NCBI GenBank assembly: GCA_934320895.1
Contig: CAKRFY010000006.1
Location: 51,702-115,701, forward strand
Direction: 5' to 3'
Source: an uncultured Lachnospiraceae bacterium
Lineage (GTDB): Bacteria > Bacillota > Clostridia > Lachnospirales > Lachnospiraceae
DNA: 64,000 nucleotides
The notes under the pieces were generated by a model. The model saw only the letters and a list, made by a program, of their open reading frames with translations, was not told the origin of the DNA and ran no database searches. Position numbers and translations under genes: made by a program. The first letter of the stretch is position 1, and each line of letters opens with the position of its first letter. Below, piece by piece: positions 57,747-64,000 of the stretch.

Positions 57747-60700
57747 ATGCAGAGGTTATTACTTGAAACATTTGAGGGACTTAATCTTACGGACAGACAG
57801 AAAAAAATATTTGATGATGTAAATGTAGAAAACGTAGTTTTGTCAACAGAAGAAAAACTTATAGATATATATCTTGTCAGCAGCCATGTAGTAGCATATA
57901 GAGAAATTTGTCTTTTAGAGTATGCTCTGGGCGTCTTTTTTGGCAATGCAGACCTTAATATAAAGGTACATGACAGATTTGAACTATCAAAACAATATGA
58001 TGCAAAAGCATTTTTTAATGAATATAAAGATAGCCTGCTTCAGATTTTTAAGTCAGAAAACATATTGGAATTTGATATGTTGTATCAAGGCGAATTTAAA
58101 ATGAACGACTCGTCGCTTTATATCTCATGTGAAGATGACAGTTTGTATCGTGGCCGTGAAAAAAATTTAAAAGACAGTCTTATAAAGATATTTGACGAAA
58201 AGGTTGGTTTTGATATAACTGTAGATGTTGAATATGTAGAGCCTGTAAAAGAAAAGGAAAAAACAAGAGAAATATTTAAATTTCCATCCAAACACAGGGC
58301 TGTGCAGAAACAAAATAATATTTCATTACAAAATAGTACACAGTTTCAGCAAAGCATTTCCATGCAGAAAACAGGTACAGATGGAATGGGATCAGATATA
58401 CCATTTGATGCTGCTGAATACTATGTTGACGATATGGCATATGCTGCAACAAATATGGGCTTTGATATACCAACAGGAGAAAAAACTGACACAGACATAT
58501 CTGGAGCTGATAATAATCAATCTGTCACAAATTCTGGTAATAAGATACAGAATAAAGAAAAAAATAATAAGTCAAATGATATACAAACGATACAGGTAAC
58601 TTCACAAAAATCATCAAATTCAGGAAATACATCGAGATATGGAAATGATAGAAAATACGGAAAAAGTAAATTTACTAAAAGCAAGATTCCATTTGATGAG
58701 GAATGTTTTTATGGAAGAAACTGTGATGGAGAGATTACAAAGATTGCTGATATTCAGGATGAGATAGGTGAAGTAGTTATAGAGGGGATGGTCTCTTCTA
58801 CTGAAGAAAGAGAGATAAGAAACGAAAAGCTGATATTCATGTTTAATGTAACTGATTTCACAGACACTATCTCTGCCAAGATTTTTATAAAAAAAGATGA
58901 AGCTGATCCTATAAGAGATAATATTAAAAAGGGCAAATTCATAAAGATAAAAGGTATTGCACTTTATGACACATATTCAAGAGAAGTTGGAATCAGTTCG
59001 ATAAAAGGCATAAAGCCTGGAAAAGATAACCGTGTATATCGCGAAGATAATTATGATGGAATGAAAAGAGTTGAGCTCCATGCGCATACACAGATGAGTG
59101 AGATGGATTCTGTTATGTCAGTTTCAGATTATCTGAGTACTGCAAAAAGGTGGGGGCATACAGCGGCAGCAATAACAGACCATGGAGTAGTTCAGGCATT
59201 CCCTGATGCAGACCACTGTTTAAAACCTGATGATAACCTTAAGATGCTTTATGGAGTTGAGGCATATCTCGTCGATGATCTTATAGGAACAGTAAAAAAT
59301 GATAAAGGACAGAATTTTGACGGTTCATTTGTTGTATTTGACCTTGAAACGACAGGATTTGGAGCAAAAAGCAATCAGATAATAGAAATAGGTGCCGTAA
59401 AAGTAGAAAACAGACAGATAGTCGATACATTTAGTACATTTGTAAACCCTGAAAGACCAATACCGTTTAATATAACCAAATTGACAAGCATAGATGACAA
59501 TATGGTCGCAGGTTCACCAAATATTGATATCATACTGCCAAAATTCCTTGAATTCTGCGGCGATAGTGTGATGGTTGCACATAATGCATCATTTGATATG
59601 GGATTTATAACCCAAAAGTCAAGAGAGCGTGGATATAATATTGATTTTACCGTTATCGATACCGTTTCAATGTCAAGGGCATTATTACCTGAGCTTTCAA
59701 AATACAAACTTGACACGGTAGCCAAAGCTCTTGGAGTATCGCTTGAAAATCATCACAGAGCTGTTGATGATGCAGGATGTACGGCAGAGATATTTATCAA
59801 ACTACTAAAGAAACTTGATGAAAAAGGAATAGATACACTTGCTAAGTTAAATGAGATTGGTAAACCCTCGACGGAAGCGATAAGAAAGATGCCGTCATAC
59901 CATGCTGTTATACTTGCCAAAAATGAAACAGGACGTGTGAATCTATACAGGCTTGTATCAGAATCACATTTAAAATATTTCAGCAGAAGACCAAAGCTTC
60001 CGAAAAGTCTTTATCTGAAATATTGTGAGGGACTTATGATAGGCTCTGCCTGTGAGGCCGGTGAGCTTTATCGTGCTATATTAGAAGAAAAGCCAGAGGA
60101 AGAGATTGACAGACTCGTAAAATTTTATGATTATCTTGAAATACAGCCGCTTGGGAATAATGCTTTCATGATAAGGGATAGTGACAAATATCCTCAGATA
60201 CAGGATGAAAATGACCTTATGGAGATAAACCGCAAAATTGTTTCGCTAGGCGAGGAATATAATAAGCTTGTAGTAGCAACATGTGATGTACATTTTTTAA
60301 ATCCTGAAGATGAAGTCTACAGGCGAATAATAATGGCAGGAAAGGGATTTAAAGATGCTGATTTCCAGGCACCGCTTTATTACAGGACAACCGCTGAAAT
60401 GCTCGCCGAATTTCAATATCTTGGGGCAAAAAAGGCGGAGGAGATAGTTATAACAAACACAAACCTCATAGCTGATATGGTAGATAATATAAAACCATGT
60501 AGTCCCAGAAAATGTCCTCCACAGATTGAAAACTCAGACCAGGACTTACGAGATATATGCTATAATAAAGCACATTCGATATATGGACCCGATCTGCCGC
60601 CAGTTGTTGTAGAAAGACTGGAAAGAGAATTAAATTCAATTATAAGCAATGGTTATGCCGTTATGTATATCATTGCGCAAAAACTTGTATGGAAATCAAA

Positions 60701-62414
60701 TGAAGATGGATATCTTGTAGGTTCAAGAGGTTCCGTAGGCTCATCATTTGTAGCGACAATGGCGGGAATAACAGAAGTAAATCCTTTGTCAGCACATTAT
60801 TACTGTCCAAAATGCCATTATTACGATTTTGACTCTGAGGATGTAAAAAAATATGTCGGCAGTTCAGCATGTGATATGCCAGACAAGAAATGTCCTAAAT
60901 GTGGTGAGATGCTATGCAAAGAGGGACATGACATTCCATTTGAGACATTCCTTGGATTTAAGGGCGACAAGGAGCCTGATATCGACCTTAACTTTTCAAG
61001 CGAGTACCAGAGTAATGCACATGATTATACGGAAGTAATCTTTGGAGCAGGACATACATTCAGAGCCGGAACAGTAGGAACACTCGCGGAGAAAACTGCT
61101 TATGGATATGTAAAAAAATATTACGAAGAAAGAGAACAGACAAAGCGAAGTGCTGAGATAGAAAGAATATCACAGGGCTGTGTAGGTGTCAGACGAAGCA
61201 CAGGACAGCATCCGGGTGGAATCGTAGTTTTACCTATGGGAGAGGAAATCTATACATTTACACCGGTACAGCATCCAGCAAACGATATGACAACTAAGAT
61301 CATAACGACACATTTTGATTACCATAAGATAGATGCAAACCTTTTAAAACTTGATATCTTAGGACATCAGGACCCTACCATGATAAGAATGTTAGAAGAC
61401 CTTACGGGCGTAGATGCATCACAGATAAGAATGGATGATAAAGCTGTGCTTTCTCTATTTGAAAGTACAGAGGCACTTGGCATAAAACCGGAAGATATAG
61501 ACGGTTGTCCATTTGGATGCCTCGGACTTCCTGAGTTTGGAACACCGTTTGTACACGGCATGTTAAAAGAAGCAAAGCCAAAGAACTTTTCAGACCTTGT
61601 ACGAATATCAGGACTTTCACATGGTACAGACGTTTGGCTTGGAAACGCACAATACTATATATCCACAGGAGATTGTACCCTTTCAACCGCCATATGTACA
61701 AGAGATGATATCATGATATATCTAATCCATATGGGAGTCGAAAATGAGCGCTCATTCAAAATAATGGAGAGCGTAAGAAAAGGAAAAGGCTTGACACCTG
61801 ACATGGAAGAAGATATGAGAGCATGTAATGTCCCTGACTGGTATATAGAATCATGCAAAAAGATAAAATATATGTTCCCAAAAGCACACGCCGCCGCCTA
61901 TGTAATGATGGCACTTCGAGTAGCATATTTTAAGGTACATTATCCTTTGTCATATTATGCAGCATTTTTCAGCATAAGAGCCACATCATTTAACTATGAG
62001 CTTATGTGTCTAGGAAAAGAGAGACTTCAATACTATATGGATGATTACAAAAAAAGAAAAAATGAATTATCAGACAAAGAGAAAGATACATTTGAAGACA
62101 TGAAGATAGTTCAGGAAATGTATGCAAGAGGATTTGAATTTGTAAAACTTGATATATACCGCGCAAAAGCAAACAGATTTCAGATAGTAGACGGAAAACT
62201 GATGCCTGCATTCTCAACAATAGACGGACTTGGAGATAAAGCAGCCGAAATGATAGAAGACGAAGCAAGCAAAGGAAAATTTTTGTCACGCGAGGACTTT
62301 AAAAACAGGTGTAAAGTCAGTGAAAAAGTTGTAGAAACAATGGCAGACTTAGGACTGATGGGAGATCTGCCACACAGCAATCAGATATCACTCATGGATT
62401 TTATGGAGATGTAG
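57747..62414 (+). CDS. polC: DNA polymerase III PolC-type alpha subunit
   Basis: Main replicative polymerase of low-GC Gram-positives with built-in proofreading. An N-terminal domain is followed by a polar N/Q/S/K-rich stretch (about 180-311), then an OB-fold and a PHP domain (ELHAHTQMSEMDSVMS). A DEDD exonuclease follows (VFDLETTGF ... VAHNASFDMGF ... HHRAVDDAGCTAEIF), then the polymerase core (GSRGSVGSSFVATM, KEPDIDLNFSSEYQ). A zinc site is formed by CPKC/CPKCGEMLC. 1555 residues, over 100 more than B. subtilis PolC; the extra length is mostly the polar stretch. GGAAGGAG before ATG. It ends the pyrH-polC operon. Confidence 0.97.
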   Translation: MQRLLLETFEGLNLTDRQKKIFDDVNVENVVLSTEEKLIDIYLVSSHVVAYREICLLEYALGVFFGNADLNIKVHDRFELSKQYDAKAFFNEYKDSLLQIFKSENILEFDMLYQGEFKMNDSSLYISCEDDSLYRGREKNLKDSLIKIFDEKVGFDITVDVEYVEPVKEKEKTREIFKFPSKHRAVQKQNNISLQNSTQFQQSISMQKTGTDGMGSDIPFDAAEYYVDDMAYAATNMGFDIPTGEKTDTDISGADNNQSVTNSGNKIQNKEKNNKSNDIQTIQVTSQKSSNSGNTSRYGNDRKYGKSKFTKSKIPFDEECFYGRNCDGEITKIADIQDEIGEVVIEGMVSSTEEREIRNEKLIFMFNVTDFTDTISAKIFIKKDEADPIRDNIKKGKFIKIKGIALYDTYSREVGISSIKGIKPGKDNRVYREDNYDGMKRVELHAHTQMSEMDSVMSVSDYLSTAKRWGHTAAAITDHGVVQAFPDADHCLKPDDNLKMLYGVEAYLVDDLIGTVKNDKGQNFDGSFVVFDLETTGFGAKSNQIIEIGAVKVENRQIVDTFSTFVNPERPIPFNITKLTSIDDNMVAGSPNIDIILPKFLEFCGDSVMVAHNASFDMGFITQKSRERGYNIDFTVIDTVSMSRALLPELSKYKLDTVAKALGVSLENHHRAVDDAGCTAEIFIKLLKKLDEKGIDTLAKLNEIGKPSTEAIRKMPSYHAVILAKNETGRVNLYRLVSESHLKYFSRRPKLPKSLYLKYCEGLMIGSACEAGELYRAILEEKPEEEIDRLVKFYDYLEIQPLGNNAFMIRDSDKYPQIQDENDLMEINRKIVSLGEEYNKLVVATCDVHFLNPEDEVYRRIIMAGKGFKDADFQAPLYYRTTAEMLAEFQYLGAKKAEEIVITNTNLIADMVDNIKPCSPRKCPPQIENSDQDLRDICYNKAHSIYGPDLPPVVVERLERELNSIISNGYAVMYIIAQKLVWKSNEDGYLVGSRGSVGSSFVATMAGITEVNPLSAHYYCPKCHYYDFDSEDVKKYVGSSACDMPDKKCPKCGEMLCKEGHDIPFETFLGFKGDKEPDIDLNFSSEYQSNAHDYTEVIFGAGHTFRAGTVGTLAEKTAYGYVKKYYEEREQTKRSAEIERISQGCVGVRRSTGQHPGGIVVLPMGEEIYTFTPVQHPANDMTTKIITTHFDYHKIDANLLKLDILGHQDPTMIRMLEDLTGVDASQIRMDDKAVLSLFESTEALGIKPEDIDGCPFGCLGLPEFGTPFVHGMLKEAKPKNFSDLVRISGLSHGTDVWLGNAQYYISTGDCTLSTAICTRDDIMIYLIHMGVENERSFKIMESVRKGKGLTPDMEEDMRACNVPDWYIESCKKIKYMFPKAHAAAYVMMALRVAYFKVHYPLSYYAAFFSIRATSFNYELMCLGKERLQYYMDDYKKRKNELSDKEKDTFEDMKIVQEMYARGFEFVKLDIYRAKANRFQIVDGKLMPAFSTIDGLGDKAAEMIEDEASKGKFLSREDFKNRCKVSEKVVETMADLGLMGDLPHSNQISLMDFMEM

Positions 62415-62449
62415 ACTAAACTTTTTGGACATCACTGGAGGATAGTTAT

Positions 62450-62845
62450 ATGAAAACTGACACTTCTATAGCAGCTCATCAGTATCGATTGATGGATTGG
62501 GCTGACCAGATCCGTGACTGTCAGGCTCGTCCTGATGGCATGTCTGTTGCGGAATGGTGTGATATGCACAGCTTAAATAAACATACTTATTATTATCGTC
62601 TTTCACAAGTCAGAAAAGCATGCCTGGAACAGGTACAGGATAATACTTCAATACAAAGTATTGTACCTGTTAAGTTTGATCAACTACAGAAAGATACGAC
62701 TCATTCTGATCCGTCATTAGAACTTACTATCAATGGTTTTTCCATTCATGTAACAGAATCAACTTCGAGTGACAAAAGAAAACAGGACGGAAGGCTCACA
62801 ACACTATATGTGGATATACAGAACCGGCAAAATGTACAAAGATAA
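62450..62845 (+). CDS. IS66 accessory protein TnpA-like, probably fused out of frame at its 3' end
   Basis: Resembles the first small protein of IS66 elements: helix-turn-helix-like N-terminus (WADQIRDCQARPDGMSVAEWC) and HTYYYRLSQVRKAC. It has 131 residues and GGAGG before ATG. From about 62790 the DNA also encodes transposase (TnpC) sequence in another frame, so the last 15-20 residues are read-through of foreign frame and not native. Deletion of tnpB and the 5' half of tnpC explains the junction. Non-functional without TnpC. Confidence 0.75.
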   Translation: MKTDTSIAAHQYRLMDWADQIRDCQARPDGMSVAEWCDMHSLNKHTYYYRLSQVRKACLEQVQDNTSIQSIVPVKFDQLQKDTTHSDPSLELTINGFSIHVTESTSSDKRKQDGRLTTLYVDIQNRQNVQR

Positions 62846-63205
62846 ACCGGTTATCTTGTATGAATATCAGCCATCAAGAAACACATCCCATCCAAGAAAG
62901 TTTTTAAAGAACTTTAGCGGGGTCTGTGTAACTGATGGCTATCAGGTCTATCATACTCTTGAAGAAGAGAGGGAAGATGTATTGGCAAAAAGAACTGGGT
63001 AATGATCGATACCATTGCAGGAGCAGAGGCAAGTGCGATAATTTACAGCATTGCTGAAACAGCGAAAGCGAACAACCTTAAACCATATGATTACTTTGAA
63101 TATTTATTGTCAGAGATTCCAAACCATATGAATGATAAAGATCTGAGTTTTCTTGAAGATTTATTACCATGGTCTGAGCAACTGCCTGAGCGTTGCCGTA
63201 AATAA
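62796..63205 (+). pseudogene. IS66 transposase TnpC remnants
   Basis: Two fragments. The first (62796-63002) translates to SQHYMWIYRTG, ILYEYQPSRNTSHPRKFL and VCVTDGYQVYH, from the DDE core. The second (about 63002-63205, another frame) gives ASAIIYSIAETAKANNLKPY, then FEYLLSEIPNH and LPWSEQLPERCRK, the C-terminus. About 100 or more residues between them are missing. The order and natural C-terminal end show an internally deleted tnpC. Confidence 0.8.
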
Positions 63206-63208
63206 AGC

Positions 63209-63265
63209 ATACCCTGCCGAAAAATTCCTGACTTAAAGAGATTGTTTCGCAAGGTATTTTTTTAT
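63209..63265 (+). terminator. Terminator of the IS66 remnant
   Basis: ATACCCTGCCGAAA (from 63209) pairs with TTTCGCAAGGTAT (63245-63257) around a 20-odd-base loop, followed by a seven-T run. Confidence 0.75.
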
Positions 63266-63292
63266 TTGTATTTATTATGAAGCGTTTACCTG

Positions 63293-63862
63293 ATGACTGT
63301 GTGCAAGGCAACGATTTTAGATAATAGTCTTAGACCTGAATTTGCAATTGGAGAGAGTTCTAAGTACTTACTTGTAAATGCTGCTGAAAAAGTTCAGCAC
63401 GTTTTTAAAGGTTCCCCAACTATTTCCGCAAGCGTTTTAAGTGTAAAAGATCCACGTTGGTATCAGGAAGATAGCAGACCTTTTTTATTTGTTTATGCAG
63501 TTAAGGACTGGGATGATCTAATAGGTATGTTTAAAGTTGATTCCAGTACATACTATAGTAAGGTCAAAACTTTTGGTTCTGCATTGCTCGAATTACTCCT
63601 TCCTTTAGATGTTAGTGTTGATAAAATACTCGGAGCTAATGTAACAGGATTCAGACCAGCTTATCCTTTAAGAGAACTGCTGCCAGAAGAATCTAATATA
63701 GCAGAAGTTGTGCTTAAAGGTTCGGCTAAACCTCAAGCTTTGGTAGTTACCGATGCTAGTAAATTACATAGCGCCTTAGCATACCACGAACTATTTCCGA
63801 ATGTAGGTCTTTGGTTGATGTGTAGTAAACAGCTTATTAGTTTGGATCGTAAGTTATATTAG
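63293..63862 (+). CDS. Unrecognised protein, possibly accessory
   Basis: A 189-residue frame with no motif I recognise. It is probably soluble, with mixed alpha/beta character, aromatic-rich segments (RPFLFVYAVKDWDDLIGMF) and a PAYPLRELLPEESNIAEVVLKG region. The ATG has no clear Shine-Dalgarno, and TTA/TCC-type codon use looks unlike the neighbouring core genes. It follows a broken IS66 copy, so it may be imported DNA or a 5'-truncated gene. A weak hairpin with a T-run (63875-63898) follows. Confidence 0.5.
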   Translation: MTVCKATILDNSLRPEFAIGESSKYLLVNAAEKVQHVFKGSPTISASVLSVKDPRWYQEDSRPFLFVYAVKDWDDLIGMFKVDSSTYYSKVKTFGSALLELLLPLDVSVDKILGANVTGFRPAYPLRELLPEESNIAEVVLKGSAKPQALVVTDASKLHSALAYHELFPNVGLWLMCSKQLISLDRKLY

Positions 63863-63874
63863 AAAAGCGAAGAT

Positions 63875-63898
63875 GACTGTAGGGATGGGCAGTCTTTT
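63875..63898 (+). terminator. Weak terminator after the unrecognised ORF
   Basis: GACTGT (63875-63880) and GCAGTC (63889-63894) form six pairs (one G-U) before TTTTG. Confidence 0.4.
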
Positions 63899-63971
63899 GT
63901 AATGCCTTATTCCACTTTAGTTTCAGGGCAAACGCATAAAAAATAATTACAATAATCACTATTAAAATCAC

Positions 63972-64000
63972 CACTTTTCGGTTATAATAAAAGAAAAGTG
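63972..64000. promoter_or_regulatory. Inverted repeat at the window edge
   Basis: CACTTTTC (63972-63979) and GAAAAGTG (63993-64000) are perfect inverted arms flanking GGTTATAATAAAA, which contains a TATAAT -10-like box. It may be a promoter flanked by operator half-sites of a gene beyond the window, or a mobile-element end. The other bases from 63899 on show no gene. Confidence 0.4.

Larger units (their letters stand above)
62415..63265 (+). mobile_element. Degraded IS66-family insertion sequence
   Basis: Directly behind the polC stop lie an IS66 tnpA reading frame, then two broken pieces of the tnpC transposase in different frames, ending in a hairpin terminator at 63209-63265. tnpB is absent and the tnpC catalytic core is largely deleted. 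Terminal inverted repeats could not be fixed, so the limits are approximate. Confidence 0.75.

Noticed and set aside
57314-57946. Minus-strand frame of 210 residues across ispG and polC
   Set aside because: Runs antisense over the conserved ends of two core genes and has no RBS.

Overview
The window is a dense, almost wholly co-directional (+) stretch of a low-GC Gram-positive chromosome. Purine-rich ribosome binding sites, frequent TTG/GTG starts, PolC, an RNase P RNA that looks type A, HydF, DUF5685, DUF3877 and a roughly 960-residue PBP2 together suggest an anaerobic clostridium, most likely Lachnospiraceae. That placement rests on gene content and style, not on a database match.

Layout. 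1-1914: 3' end of serC and complete serA (serine synthesis). 1915-2079: a leader with long competing pairings ahead of folC. 2080-8801: folC, an SH3/NlpC-P60 cell-wall hydrolase, and a rbgA-lepB-rnhB-FlhB-like-yraN-pgeF run. 8808-8920: a long hairpin/terminator that separates this run from a convergent prs. 10234-10370: divergent promoters for prs (-) and an FKBP/trigger-factor-like lipoprotein (+). 11619-14637: der-plsY-gpsA. 14683-18962: a small membrane protein, the paired radical-SAM/DUF2344 genes and a short RNase G. 19068-21514: an iron alcohol dehydrogenase, a nucleoid-associated protein and a small conserved unknown. 21530-21913: rnpB with its own promoter. 22010-29067: mutS-mutL-miaA and a methionine gamma-lyase family gene.

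29237-39893 is a morphogenesis block: radC, mreB-like, mreC, mreD, PBP2, minC, minD, minE, a SEDS protein (RodA/FtsW), mgsA and a D,D-carboxypeptidase. It ends at a strong terminator. 39976-47895 is more miscellaneous: DUF378 (-), a secreted M14 carboxypeptidase, a HAD phosphatase, an EamA transporter, DUF3877, an orphan response regulator, a six-helix chemoreceptor-like protein and hydF. 47896-48389 carries a decayed response-regulator fragment interrupted by a palindromic MITE-like element.

48390-50705 is a tightly coupled four-gene unit: DUF5685, a J-domain protein with a cysteine-rich tail, a membrane protein and an HD-domain protein. It is the best candidate here for an uncharacterised system. 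50713-62414 is the classic translation/envelope/isoprenoid operon pyrH-frr-uppS-cdsA-dxr-rseP-ispG-polC. 62415-64000 is a degraded IS66 copy, an unrecognised ORF and an inverted repeat at the window edge.

The genes are mostly housekeeping: serine and folate synthesis, ribosome assembly, replication and mismatch repair, cell shape, phospholipid and undecaprenyl synthesis. The accessory signals are the leader and MITE-like repeats, the DUF5685 cluster, the enlarged PBP2 and the IS66 scar. No tRNA, 16S/23S/5S rRNA or CRISPR array was seen.
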